Part shown: in pieces, positions 26,733 through 35,183 of the stretch
Layout: the number at the start of each line of letters is the position of its first letter
How positions within the stretch are numbered: the first letter of the stretch is position 1
DNA from: Halovenus sp037080055
GTDB lineage: Archaea > Halobacteriota > Halobacteria > Halobacteriales > Haloarculaceae
NCBI RefSeq assembly: GCF_037080055.1
Contig: NZ_JBAOJI010000003.1
Location: forward strand, 1 to 64,000
Direction of reading: 5' to 3'
DNA length: 64,000 nucleotides
Notes under the pieces: generated by a model
The model's input: only the letters and a program-made list of their open reading frames with translations
Databases searched by the model: none
What the model was told of the DNA's origin: nothing
Program-made: the position numbers and the translations under genes

Positions 26733-27713
26733 TCACCCCTCGACGACGATGGCACCGTGCATCCCGACGGCTTGGTGCGGTGTACAGTAGTACAGATATG
26801 CTCCGGTTTCCTCGACCACCGTTGTGTAGGTGCGGGTTTCGCTCTGCACTATCTCCCCACTATCGAATTTGCTCGCGCTTTCCTCGGCCGAGACGACGTT
26901 GTGAGCACCGCCCTCTCCAGTCCACTCCCAGACGATTTCAGTTCCGGGATCGACAATCACTGCCGGCGGATCGAACGAGAGTCCGCTCTCACCGCCCCCG
27001 ACTGAAATCGTCACCGAGTCCTGTCCCGTGAAGTCGGTGAACTCCCCGTCGTACTGTTGGGCATCGTTATCTTCGAGGTACTCGTCGGCCTTTGCGGCTG
27101 GGCCGTCGTAATCCGGTTCGGGTGGTTCTGAATCGCCATCGTTCGTCCCGTTCGGTTCGGCCTCACCGCCTTCTCCGACGACGACAGCACCCCACATCCC
27201 TATCGCGCGATGTGGCTGGCAGGCGTAGAGGTAGTTCCCCTCTTCTTCGAACGTCGCCGAGTACGTCGTTTCTTGCTCGGCGACCGGATCACCGCTGTCG
27301 AACGCTCCTTCGGGTTCCATCGCGAGGACGTTGTGCGCACCGCCGTCGCCACTCCATCGCCAGGTCACCTGCGTGCCAGGAGCGACCTGTACAACGGGCG
27401 GGTCGAATGCGAGTCCATTCTCTCCACCGCCGACTGTGATCTCGACAGAATCCGATTCAAGCATGTTGGCGATCTCTCCGTCGTAATTCTGCGTATCGCG
27501 CTCTCTGAGCGCGTCGTCGACTGGGGCGGGTGGTGAGTCGAGCGCCGCTGTGGTGTCGCCTGCTGTTACACCGTCATCGTTCGGTTCCTCGTCGGGCTGG
27601 TCTCCGTCCGAGTTATCGTTATTTTCGGCCGCGTCTTCGTCGACACAGCCAGCGAGGAGGGCAAGACCGACACCAGCACCGAGCCGCCGGAGGTACGTTC
27701 GCCTGTTTGTCAT
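26733..27713 (-). CDS. Two-domain halocyanin (blue copper lipoprotein)
   Basis: 326 residues. Tat-type lipoprotein leader NRRTYLRRLGAGVGLALLAGC (Cys 22), then an acidic linker, then two plastocyanin-like domains separated by a Glu/Pro/Asp-rich linker. Each domain has the copper ligands: His in GGAHNV, then Cys, His and Met in YLYACQPHRAIGMWG (first) and YLYYCTPHQAVGMHG (second). Surface-anchored electron carrier. The duplicated domain could carry two copper centres. Convergent with the FAD oxidoreductase, ending next to its stop. Confidence 0.92.
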   Translation of the reverse strand: MTNRRTYLRRLGAGVGLALLAGCVDEDAAENNDNSDGDQPDEEPNDDGVTAGDTTAALDSPPAPVDDALRERDTQNYDGEIANMLESDSVEITVGGGENGLAFDPPVVQVAPGTQVTWRWSGDGGAHNVLAMEPEGAFDSGDPVAEQETTYSATFEEEGNYLYACQPHRAIGMWGAVVVGEGGEAEPNGTNDGDSEPPEPDYDGPAAKADEYLEDNDAQQYDGEFTDFTGQDSVTISVGGGESGLSFDPPAVIVDPGTEIVWEWTGEGGAHNVVSAEESASKFDSGEIVQSETRTYTTVVEETGAYLYYCTPHQAVGMHGAIVVEG

Positions 27714-27789
27714 CCTTCATTTTCCACGTAATTTACAACTCGTATCAGTCTTGTGGAGCGTTTCTGGAAGCGAAACAAACTCTACTTTC

Positions 27790-28248
27790 TCAGAGTCCTT
27801 CGAGGGCTCGGAGTTTAGAGGCCACGTCTGAGGGCATTCCGCTCGGGCCGTCGTTCACGCGGTGTGTCGGGATGAAAATCGGCGCGGGATTGGCTGCGAG
27901 GGCGTCCTGTACCGCGGCCAGATCATCTTCGTCCTCCGGACTGCGACCGGGAACCATCATCGTCACCTGTCTCACTGTTCCGCTGTCGCCGTAGGGAATC
28001 TCTCGGACTTTCTCCAGTACGTCTCGCTTGTCCGTCGCCATCGTCAACGCGACAGTCACGTCCGCGAACTCGTCTTCTTCGCCCTGCAGATACGCCTCGA
28101 TACGGTCGAGTAGTTCGTGCGTTGACTCCGCCTCGGCGTCGGGTTCGTACGGGAACTCGACGGAGAGGACCCGTCCCTGTGCGATGCCGAGTTGCACGTA
28201 CCGATCCAGAAAATTCGACTCGCGTGCGTAGATGCCGGCGTCTTCCAT
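27790..28248 (-). CDS. MGMT/alkyltransferase-like DNA repair protein lacking the active cysteine
   Basis: 152 residues. The C-terminal half matches the O6-alkylguanine alkyltransferase fold: IPYGDSGTVRQV, then DALAANPAPIFIPTHRVNDG. In active MGMT the motif is PCHRV with an alkyl-accepting Cys; here it is PTHRV with Thr128. Alkyltransferase-like proteins usually have Trp at this place and flag lesions for excision repair. This one is therefore probably a lesion-binding rather than a transferase protein. The ATG at 28248 was chosen because residues upstream in the frame lack family similarity. Confidence 0.78.
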   Translation of the reverse strand: MEDAGIYARESNFLDRYVQLGIAQGRVLSVEFPYEPDAEAESTHELLDRIEAYLQGEEDEFADVTVALTMATDKRDVLEKVREIPYGDSGTVRQVTMMVPGRSPEDEDDLAAVQDALAANPAPIFIPTHRVNDGPSGMPSDVASKLRALEGL

Positions 28249-28593
28249 ACACTGAGTGTCGGCGTCCCGAGGTTTGTGTGTGTCGACGGGGGCGCGGTGG
28301 TGGCGTTCAGTTAATAGCTGTATTGCGGAGCGTAGCGATGTAACTGACCCGGAAGCCCCCTCGCGTTCGACCGGTTGTGACTCGCTGTAGTCCTCGGATG
28401 GCGTCATGCGGTCCTTGCGTCGTCTCACCGGACCGAGCACTCAGTCTTTTCCAGTCCCACCCAACAGTGGCTTGTGCAGGACACCTCCGCGTATTTGAAC
28501 ACCATGTGCTCAGTGCCACGAGGATTTACGGTCGTCCAGTCCAATCTCCCGGCGATGGTCGGACCCGTCGTCGGAGACGCCCCCGAGTACGAC
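28249..28593. other. 345-base intergenic region between MGMT-like and photolyase genes
   Basis: Divergent promoter region. The minus frame can be extended from the MGMT-like ATG for 64 more codons without family features. On the plus strand a weak AT element (GTATTTGAA) lies at about 28491-28499, and in-frame ATGs at 28504 and 28555 could extend the photolyase by 30 or 13 residues. No RNA gene or strong hairpin was found. Confidence 0.5.
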
Positions 28594-30123
28594 ATGACTG
28601 ACGAGCATCGCGTCCCCTGGGTGCTGGGTACCCAACTCCACCCCGAGGTGGGACCGCTCGGCCGCGCCCCCGAGGGGAGTCGCGTGCTCATGATCGAAGC
28701 CCACGACTTTGCCCGCCGCAAACCGTATCACCACGACAAACTCACGCTGGTCTTCGCCGCGATGCGGCAGTTCCGGGATCAACTCCGCGACCGTGGCTAC
28801 GCTGTCGAGTACATCCAGGCCGACACCTTCCGCGAGGGATTGGCGACCTACTTCGAGGCCTACCCCGAGGATACCCTGGTCGCGATGCGCTCGCCGAGTT
28901 ACCGCAGCGGGCCGCGGATGGCCGAACTCGTCGGTGAGGTCGGCGGCGACCTCGAAGTCGTCGACAACGAACTGTTCGTGAGCACACGGCAGGCCTTCGA
29001 CGAGTGGGCCAACGGCGACACCGACTCCTTCCGACACGAGACGTTCTACCGGTGGATGCGCCGCGAATCGGGCGTCCTCCTCACAGACGACGGCAATCCG
29101 GTCGGCGGGGACTGGAACCTCGACGAGGAGAATCAGGAGTTCCCGCCGCCGGAGTGGGACTCGCCGGAGCGTCACGAGGTCGAGCACGACGCGACCGTCC
29201 GAGAAGTCAGCGAGTGGGTCAGCGCGGAGTTCGAGACGTGGGGTGATGACGAAGCGTTCGTCTGGCCGACGACCCGGGAGCAGGCACTCGACGTACTGGA
29301 TCAGTTCTGCGATCAGCGACTCCCCGAATTCGGCCCGTATCAGGACGCGATGCGGAGTGAGGACTGGGCGATGGCTCACGCACTGCTCAGTCCAGCAATC
29401 AACCTCGGTCTCTTGCATCCGTGGGAGGCGATCACCGAAATCGAGGAGGCGTACGAATCGCGTGAAGACGTTCCGCTCAACTCCGCAGAAGGTGTCCTCC
29501 GACAACTGCTCGGCTGGCGGGAGTTCATGCGGCACGTCTACCGCCACGCGATGCCAGAACTTGCTTCGGCAAATCAACTTGGTGCAACCAAGCAATTACC
29601 TGACTTGTATTGGAGCAGCGAGACGGAGATGAACTGCCTCGCCGAGACGGTCGAAGACGTTCACGAACGCGGCTACGCCCATCACATCCAGCGGCTGATG
29701 ATCCTCGCCAACTTCGCCACGCTGTGGGGGGTCGAACCCGACCAACTGAACGACTGGTTTCACGCCACCTACGTCGACGCCTATCACTGGGTGACGACGC
29801 CGAACGTCGTCGAGATGGGCCAGTACGGCTCCGGCGTCTTCGCGACCAAACCGTACGTCTCCTCGGCGAGTTACGTCGACCGGATGAGCGATTACTGCGG
29901 CGACTGCCACTACTACAAGACCAAAGATACGGGCGACCGGGCCTGTCCGTTCAACGCACTGTACTGGGACTTTCTGGCTCGCAACGAGGAGCAACTCCGG
30001 AGCAACCATCGCATGGGGCTGATGTACAGCCACGTCGACACCAAACGGGAGAACGGCGACCTTGCCGAGATCAGAGACCGGGCCGATGAGCTTCGAGCGA
30101 TGGCCGAGGCTGGCGAGTTATGA
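28594..30123 (+). CDS. Cryptochrome/photolyase of the Fe-S (PhrB-like, FeS-BCP) class
   Basis: 509 residues from the ATG at 28594. The N-terminal alpha/beta antenna domain begins VPWVLGTQLHPEVGPLG and the C-terminal FAD-binding helical domain includes LLGWREFMRHVYRHAMPEL and HHIQRLMILANFATLWG. Four cysteines in FeS-BCP positions are visible: one in EMNCLAETV, two in DYCGDCHYY and one in RACPFNALYW. Bacterial members of this class repair (6-4) photoproducts using FAD and a 4Fe-4S cluster. Light-driven DNA repair is likely; the exact lesion is inferred. The last 6 bases overlap the convergent membrane protein gene. Confidence 0.9.
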   Translation: MTDEHRVPWVLGTQLHPEVGPLGRAPEGSRVLMIEAHDFARRKPYHHDKLTLVFAAMRQFRDQLRDRGYAVEYIQADTFREGLATYFEAYPEDTLVAMRSPSYRSGPRMAELVGEVGGDLEVVDNELFVSTRQAFDEWANGDTDSFRHETFYRWMRRESGVLLTDDGNPVGGDWNLDEENQEFPPPEWDSPERHEVEHDATVREVSEWVSAEFETWGDDEAFVWPTTREQALDVLDQFCDQRLPEFGPYQDAMRSEDWAMAHALLSPAINLGLLHPWEAITEIEEAYESREDVPLNSAEGVLRQLLGWREFMRHVYRHAMPELASANQLGATKQLPDLYWSSETEMNCLAETVEDVHERGYAHHIQRLMILANFATLWGVEPDQLNDWFHATYVDAYHWVTTPNVVEMGQYGSGVFATKPYVSSASYVDRMSDYCGDCHYYKTKDTGDRACPFNALYWDFLARNEEQLRSNHRMGLMYSHVDTKRENGDLAEIRDRADELRAMAEAGEL

Positions 30124-30636
30124 CTGCGACACTCCGGCGGTTCTCCGGTCGTATCTGTCGCTGAGTACTCCGCCAATTCCCCCGAGCAGGCCCGGAATCA
30201 CAATGCCCACGAGCAGCGTCGGAGCCATCATTCTGATGGGCGTAATCGCGCCGTGGCCGAGGACGAGCGCAACGCTCACGATGAGTGTCACGGGAACGTA
30301 GCCGACCGCGATGGAACTGCCTGTCCGGAAGCCAGTTCCGACCCGGTCCCGGACGTGCTGGGTGACGACGAAACCGGCCACCACGAGCACGGTTGCGAGA
30401 ACGACGGTGTACGGGACAACTGGCCACTGCACGGTGAACTGCCAGACCGGCAGGTGGGCCGCGTGGTGAACGAGGAGATAGCCGATACCGTCCGAGCGTT
30501 CCCAGACGCCGGTTGCGGGGGCAACGCCGGCGAGTGCGGTCCCGACGATCACTGCAACCCCGAGCAGATAGGCGGCTCCGCCGGCAACCAGACCGCTCGC
30601 CGCCGGTGACTCCTCCGGAGCGGACAGAAGCGCCAT
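30118..30636 (-). CDS. Integral membrane protein of unknown function
   Basis: 172 residues with four hydrophobic segments (about 14-38, 70-92, 106-125, 130-155). The loop between the first two contains ERSDGIGYLLVHHAAHLPVW; its two adjacent His are notable. No motif identifies a function. It probably belongs to a haloarchaeal-only family. Convergent with the photolyase. Confidence 0.7.
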   Translation of the reverse strand: MALLSAPEESPAASGLVAGGAAYLLGVAVIVGTALAGVAPATGVWERSDGIGYLLVHHAAHLPVWQFTVQWPVVPYTVVLATVLVVAGFVVTQHVRDRVGTGFRTGSSIAVGYVPVTLIVSVALVLGHGAITPIRMMAPTLLVGIVIPGLLGGIGGVLSDRYDRRTAGVSQS

Positions 30637-30770
30637 ACCACTCGTTCAGCGCAGCGACGCAAAAATCGTTTGCCGATGACTTGGCCTGTGAACAAGCCGG
30701 AGCGGGAACCGCGGAGGAGATCCAGCGACCATCTGTCGCGTCGCAGTGAAGATCCCAGCCCCAAGCCGTG

Positions 30771-30780
30771 GTCTTTTTAC
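30771..30780 (+). promoter_or_regulatory. TATA-like box of aroC
   Basis: GTCTTTTTAC sits about 24 bases before the ATG at 30799, suggesting a leaderless chorismate synthase mRNA, possibly extending into the adjacent hydrolase gene. Confidence 0.5.
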
Positions 30781-30798
30781 TTCCTAACTGCTTGCAGT

Positions 30799-32031
30799 AT
30801 GACAATGAACGGCAATCGATTCGGTCGGCTCTTTCAGGTGACGACCTTCGGTGAGTCTCACGGCGAGGCGATGGGCTGTACAGTCAGCGGCTGTCCGGCC
30901 GGCGTCGAACTGAGCGAGGAGGACATCCAGGCGGAACTCGACCGACGGAAACCGGGTCAGTCGATGATCACTACCTCCCGGGGCGAACCCGACGAGGTGT
31001 CGATCAAATCTGGAGTACAGGACGGCTACACAACCGGGACGCCAATCGGGATGGTGATCCAGAACAAAGACGCCCGCTCGGGCAAGTACGAACCCTTCGT
31101 GACCGCTCCCCGACCCTCCCACGGCGACTACACCTACTCGGCGAAATTCGGAACGCGCAACTGGGGCGGTGGGGGGCGCTCCTCCGCACGCGAGACGGTC
31201 AACTGGGTCGCTGCGGGTGCAATCGCCAAACAGGTCTTCGAGCAAAGCGAGTACGACATCCAGGTCAAAGCCCACGTCAACCAGGTCGGTGACATCGAGG
31301 CCCCTGAGGTGAGTTTCGAGGAGATGCTCGAACACACCGAAGAGAACGAGGTCCGGTGTGCTCACCCCGAGACGGCCGAGAAGATGCGCGAGGCAATCGA
31401 CGAATACCAGCAGGAAGGTGACTCCATCGGTGGCTCTGTCTACTTCGAGTGCCGTGGTGTCCCTCGTGGACTCGGCGCGCCACGATTCGACTCCTTCGCC
31501 GCCCGCCTCGGGCAAGCGATGTTCTCCATTCCGGCCACCAGCGGCTTCCAGTTCGGCAAGGGCAGGGAGACGCGGACCATGCGCGGTATCGAGCGCAACG
31601 AAGACTGGGAGTTTGACGACGGCGAATCTCACCCCGAAACCGTCAGCGAGGAGGGCGACCCCGTCCCGGTTGGCAACGACCACGGCGGTCTCCAGGGGGG
31701 CATCACGACCGGCGAACCGATCTATGGCGAGGCCACCTGGCACGCCCCGACGAGCATCCCGAAAGAGCAGACGACCGCGGACTGGGAGACCGGCGAGCGC
31801 AAGGAGATTCAGGTCGTCGGCCGACACGATCCGGTGCTGATGCCGCGAGCGGTGCCTGTCGTCGAGGCGATGCTCCGGCTAACGATTCTGGACTTCATGC
31901 TGCTGGGCGGGCGGATCAATCCTGACCGACTCGACGACCAGCCGGGCGAATACGACACCGAGTATCATCCGAGTAGCCCGGTCGACGATCCCGATAACGC
32001 CGACACTCACGCCGAAAGCGTCGACGAATAG
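30799..32031 (+). CDS. aroC: Chorismate synthase
   Basis: 410 residues. Last step of the shikimate pathway: converts 5-enolpyruvylshikimate-3-phosphate to chorismate using reduced FMN. Signatures are GRLFQVTTFGESHGEAMG at the N-terminus, GTRNWGGGGRSSARETV in the middle and the NDHGGLQGGITTGEPI region. An acidic tail of about 30 residues is haloarchaeal. The next gene starts only 5 bases after the stop, so the alpha/beta hydrolase may be co-transcribed. Confidence 0.97.
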   Translation: MTMNGNRFGRLFQVTTFGESHGEAMGCTVSGCPAGVELSEEDIQAELDRRKPGQSMITTSRGEPDEVSIKSGVQDGYTTGTPIGMVIQNKDARSGKYEPFVTAPRPSHGDYTYSAKFGTRNWGGGGRSSARETVNWVAAGAIAKQVFEQSEYDIQVKAHVNQVGDIEAPEVSFEEMLEHTEENEVRCAHPETAEKMREAIDEYQQEGDSIGGSVYFECRGVPRGLGAPRFDSFAARLGQAMFSIPATSGFQFGKGRETRTMRGIERNEDWEFDDGESHPETVSEEGDPVPVGNDHGGLQGGITTGEPIYGEATWHAPTSIPKEQTTADWETGERKEIQVVGRHDPVLMPRAVPVVEAMLRLTILDFMLLGGRINPDRLDDQPGEYDTEYHPSSPVDDPDNADTHAESVDE

Positions 32032-32036
32032 CGACC

Positions 32037-33041
32037 ATGTTCCAGATCCCCCAGCTCGTTACCCAGCTTGCGACAGAAACCTACAGCGAGTTCGGGCTGC
32101 TCCAGCCCGATAAGGGGACCACAGCACTCGAACGGGAGTACACCGACCGAACGTCGGGGTTCGTCGAAGTCGGCGACAGTCGTATCCACTACCGGGAGGC
32201 CGGTGATCCATCGGATCCGACGGTCGTGTTGCTCCATGGAACCTACTCCTCGTTGCATACGTGGGACGGCTGGGTCGCCGAACTGAAAGATCGATACCAC
32301 GTCCTCCGGCTCGACATGCCCGGATTCGGCCTGACCGGACCGCGCCAGCAGGGCGAACACACGCTCGAATATCTCATCGAGACGGTCGGGAAGTTCTGCG
32401 ATGCACTCGGCGTATCGGGAGTGACGCTGGTCGGGAATTCACTGGGCGGCGGCATCGCGTGGCGACTCTCGGTCGATCGGCCGGATCTCGTCTCTCAGTT
32501 GATCCTCATCGACGCCGGCGGCGCGACGCTCTTGGCTCGACTCGCGGGGAACCTGATGACTCTCGGCACGGATTTTGTGCCGCGATACGTCACGCCTCGG
32601 CTGATCATCCGGCTGATCATCAGAGACGCCTACGGTGACGAATCGAAGGTTACACCGCAGTTAGTCCGGCGATACCACGATCTGTTACTCCGCTCCGGCA
32701 ACCGCAGCTCGGTGCTGGAAATCGCGCGCAACTATGCGGCTGACCACCCCGGCGGCGAAGTCGACGATCCGTACGGATCACGACTCCCGTACCTGCCGTC
32801 ATCGTACAATCCATCGCCACACATTCTGGACAATTACGACATCGAGGCCGTCTCGGTCCCGACGTTGTTCCAGTGGGGCAGCGAAGACGAGTGGTTGCCA
32901 CTCGCCTTCGGCAAGCAACTGGCCGAGCGAATCCCGGAGAGTCACTTTCTCACCTACGACGGCATCGGCCACATTCCGATGGAGGAAGTCCCAATCCCGA
33001 CGGCCCGGGACGCCGACCGGTTCCTTCTTGACTACCAGTGA
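32037..33041 (+). CDS. Alpha/beta hydrolase, first of a tandem pair
   Basis: 334 residues, alpha/beta hydrolase fold. Oxyanion region VVLLHGTYSSLHTWDGW, nucleophile elbow GNSLGG with Ser135, acid in WGSEDEWLP and His in GIGHIPMEE. No signal peptide. The substrate is unknown; the HGTYSSLHTW block suggests the haloalkane dehalogenase/epoxide hydrolase-like branch. It closely resembles the next plus-strand gene (33264), including long shared stretches such as DFVPRYVTPR and VRRYHDLLLRSGNR, so the pair arose by tandem duplication. Confidence 0.88.
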   Translation: MFQIPQLVTQLATETYSEFGLLQPDKGTTALEREYTDRTSGFVEVGDSRIHYREAGDPSDPTVVLLHGTYSSLHTWDGWVAELKDRYHVLRLDMPGFGLTGPRQQGEHTLEYLIETVGKFCDALGVSGVTLVGNSLGGGIAWRLSVDRPDLVSQLILIDAGGATLLARLAGNLMTLGTDFVPRYVTPRLIIRLIIRDAYGDESKVTPQLVRRYHDLLLRSGNRSSVLEIARNYAADHPGGEVDDPYGSRLPYLPSSYNPSPHILDNYDIEAVSVPTLFQWGSEDEWLPLAFGKQLAERIPESHFLTYDGIGHIPMEEVPIPTARDADRFLLDYQ

Positions 33042-33130
33042 ATTTCCCTCGTGAGAATCTGAACAGGTGGTCGATATTATCACAGACCTTTCAGCACGAA
33101 ATATTGATCATATGAGTATATGAGTCACAG

Positions 33131-33142
33131 TTAAGTATATAG
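33131..33142 (+). promoter_or_regulatory. TATA-like box upstream of the second hydrolase
   Basis: TTAAGTATATAG lies about 29 bases before an ATG at 33166 that opens a 31-codon reading frame, and about 125 bases before the hydrolase ATG. It suggests that the transcript begins near 33166. Confidence 0.5.
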
Positions 33143-33165
33143 AACGATAGAATCAGCCTACGCCG

Positions 33166-33261
33166 ATGGCTTGTGTGACTCATTCACAGACTGGGTGCTC
33201 TTGGTGTGTGGCCGCATATCGTCTTTCTGCTCGGATCGACTCGTCCGGTGGGGGGATCTAG
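33166..33261 (+). CDS. Possible 31-residue upstream ORF (leader peptide candidate)
   Basis: ATG at 33166, stop at 33259-33261, two bases before the hydrolase ATG at 33264. The peptide begins MACVTHSQTGCSWCVAAYR and has three cysteines. Its start is at the position predicted for a leaderless transcript from the TATA-like box at 33131. The tight spacing to the next gene suggests coupling. No homologue is recognised and it could be chance. Confidence 0.35.
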   Translation: MACVTHSQTGCSWCVAAYRLSARIDSSGGGI

Positions 33262-33263
33262 AC

Positions 33264-34292
33264 ATGCTGGCGTTTCCACTCACGACAGGGATTCAGATGG
33301 CACAGTCGGTCGTTTCCGAGACCTACAGCGAGATCGTTCCGTTCCAACCGGACCGTCCTCGTCGAAATCTGGAGCGAGAGTACGTCAGCGACACGTCCAG
33401 ATTTATCGACGTCAACGGGACAGATATCCACTACCGGATCGAAGGAAACGCCGACGGGCCGACACTGCTGCTGATCCACGGGACCTATTCGTCGCTTCAC
33501 ACGTGGGATGGTTGGGTCGACCAGTTGACCGAGAAGTTTCGGCTCGTCAGGCTGGACCTGCCCGGATTCGGACTGACTGGTCCGCGGGAGGACGGCCCGA
33601 ACCGGCTGGAGGGGCTCATCGAGGCGGCAGGTAACTTCTGTGACGAACTCGGGCTCTCCGAGATTGCGGTCGCGGGCAACTCGCTGGGCGGTGCCGTCGC
33701 GTGGCGGCTCTCGGTCGACCGGCCGGATCTGGTCTCGAAACTCGTCTTGCTCGATGCTGGCGGCGCGACGCTGTTGTCGAAACTGGGTCGAAAGTACTCT
33801 CCTCTCGGCAGCGATTTCGTGCCGCGGTACGTCACGCCCCGGTCGGTCATCAGACTGATTCTCAAAGACGCCTACGGCGACCCGTCGAAGGTCACGCCGG
33901 AGTTGGTCCGGCGGTACCACGACCTGTTGCTCCGATCGGGGAATCGACGTGCTGTCATCGAAATCGCGCGCAACTACCAGCGCGAACACGACGACAGTCA
34001 CAACGGCTGGGAACTGCTCGACGTGCGTCCGCCGGCGCTGCCTTCCAGTCCGGATCTGCACCCGAACGTGCAAGACGACTACAGCATCGCCGACGTGTCG
34101 GTCCCGACGCTGTTTCAGTGGGGCAGCGAAGACGAGTGGCTCCCGATGTCGTTCGGCCGGGAACTGGCCGACGAAACGCCCGACGCCGTCTTCCAGAGCT
34201 ACGAGGGTATCGGACACATCCCGATGGAGGAGGCACCGACGCAGACTGCAGCAGATGCGGCCGCGTTCCTCCGAGCGACGGACTCGGCCTGA
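33264..34292 (+). CDS. Alpha/beta hydrolase, second of a tandem pair
   Basis: 342 residues. Same architecture as its upstream paralogue: LLLIHGTYSSLHTWDGW, nucleophile elbow GNSLGGAVAWRLS, WGSEDEWLP acid and GIGHIPMEE histidine. The ATG at 33264 aligns its N-terminus (ETYSEIVPFQPDRP) with that of the paralogue (ETYSEFGLLQPDKG). It has its own upstream region of about 220 bases, so the two copies may be expressed separately. Substrate unknown. Confidence 0.87.
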   Translation: MLAFPLTTGIQMAQSVVSETYSEIVPFQPDRPRRNLEREYVSDTSRFIDVNGTDIHYRIEGNADGPTLLLIHGTYSSLHTWDGWVDQLTEKFRLVRLDLPGFGLTGPREDGPNRLEGLIEAAGNFCDELGLSEIAVAGNSLGGAVAWRLSVDRPDLVSKLVLLDAGGATLLSKLGRKYSPLGSDFVPRYVTPRSVIRLILKDAYGDPSKVTPELVRRYHDLLLRSGNRRAVIEIARNYQREHDDSHNGWELLDVRPPALPSSPDLHPNVQDDYSIADVSVPTLFQWGSEDEWLPMSFGRELADETPDAVFQSYEGIGHIPMEEAPTQTAADAAAFLRATDSA

Positions 34293-34350
34293 TCGGGTTC
34301 GTTCCCCGAACTGGTTCGGTACTACTGGCTGATTGCTGTGTTCCGAACCG

Positions 34351-34362
34351 AAGCATTAAATC
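34351..34362 (+). promoter_or_regulatory. TATA-like box of the halocyanin gene
   Basis: AAGCATTAAATC centred about 39 bases before the ATG at 34396, suggesting a short leader of about 10 bases. Confidence 0.4.
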
Positions 34363-34395
34363 CGGCATGCCAATAACTGCCAGCTAGAACGATCG

Positions 34396-34968
34396 ATGAC
34401 ACGAGAACTGACCCGACGAGACCTGCTGGGAATTGCCGGTGCTGCTGGCTCTGTCGCGCTGGCCGGGTGTGGCGGTGTGCTCGGTGACAAACGCGGCGTG
34501 CCGGGAACGCAGGGGACGAAAACCGATAGAGACGACGACGACGGCGGCAGTACGGTCCCGGAAGGTGTCCCGGAAGCAGTCCACAATTGGCTGATGGAAG
34601 GCGACGGCGGACAGGCGGCACAGATCTACTCCAACGAGCCATCGGCTTCCGATATGACCGGCCAAGACAGCGCGACCATCGCTGTCGGTGCAGGTGCCCA
34701 GGGCGTCGCCTTCGATCCGCCGCTCGCAATCGTCAGCACCGGAACGGAGGTCACGTGGGAATGGACCGGTGAAGGCGGTGCTCACAACGTCGTTACCGAC
34801 ATCAACTCCGGTTCCGTCCCAGTCGATATTGAACTCGATAGCGGTCAAGCACAGAGCAGTGCCGACACCACCTACTCCTTCACGTTCGAGGAGACCGGTG
34901 TCGCACCGTACGTCTGCATCCCACACCGTGCTGTTGGGATGATCGGTGCAGTCGTCGTCCAGGAGTAA
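34396..34968 (+). CDS. Halocyanin (single-domain blue copper lipoprotein)
   Basis: 190 residues. Tat lipoprotein leader TRRDLLGIAGAAGSVALAGC, an acidic Asp-rich linker, then a plastocyanin-like domain. Copper ligands are His in GGAHNVV and Cys, His, Met in YVCIPHRAVGMIG. Peripheral electron carrier on the outer face of the membrane. One of two halocyanin genes in the window; the other (26733-27713) has two domains. Just after its stop lies a 29-base copy of the end of the neighbouring LOR/SDH gene. Confidence 0.92.
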   Translation: MTRELTRRDLLGIAGAAGSVALAGCGGVLGDKRGVPGTQGTKTDRDDDDGGSTVPEGVPEAVHNWLMEGDGGQAAQIYSNEPSASDMTGQDSATIAVGAGAQGVAFDPPLAIVSTGTEVTWEWTGEGGAHNVVTDINSGSVPVDIELDSGQAQSSADTTYSFTFEETGVAPYVCIPHRAVGMIGAVVVQE

Positions 34969-34996
34969 CAGCCTCTCGCCTTCTTTTCGTTCCCGC

Positions 34997-35025
34997 TCGT
35001 CGAAGAGATGCTCGGCCAGAATCGG
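34997..35025. repeat. 29-base duplicate of the 3' end of the LOR/SDH gene
   Basis: Identical to 35194-35222, which encodes the C-terminal PILAEHLFDE of the gene ending at 35184. The copy here lies between that gene and the halocyanin, in a 215-base spacer (34969-35183) without any other gene. It looks like a remnant of a duplication or insertion event. Confidence 0.8.
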
Positions 35026-35183
35026 TGTGACGGTCTCAACCCACCAGTTTCCCGCTCGGGATGCCCGCCACGCTCGCAATCTGTTCAAACATCTGGTCTT
35101 CGCGACCGAAGTGAGTGAAGCCTCGGGAGAGTTTGTTCTCCCGGTGGGCAGTACGGCACTCGCCCGCTAGATCTCGTTCGTGG

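Noticed and set aside
28309..28345. Imperfect inverted repeat GTTA...TAAC upstream of the photolyase
   Set aside because: Ends match but the interior does not form a stable stem; too weak to call a site.
34384..35088. Minus-strand frame containing PILAEHLFDERE
   Set aside because: It is antisense to the halocyanin gene and contains only the 29-base duplicated tail. Treated as a repeat remnant, not a gene.
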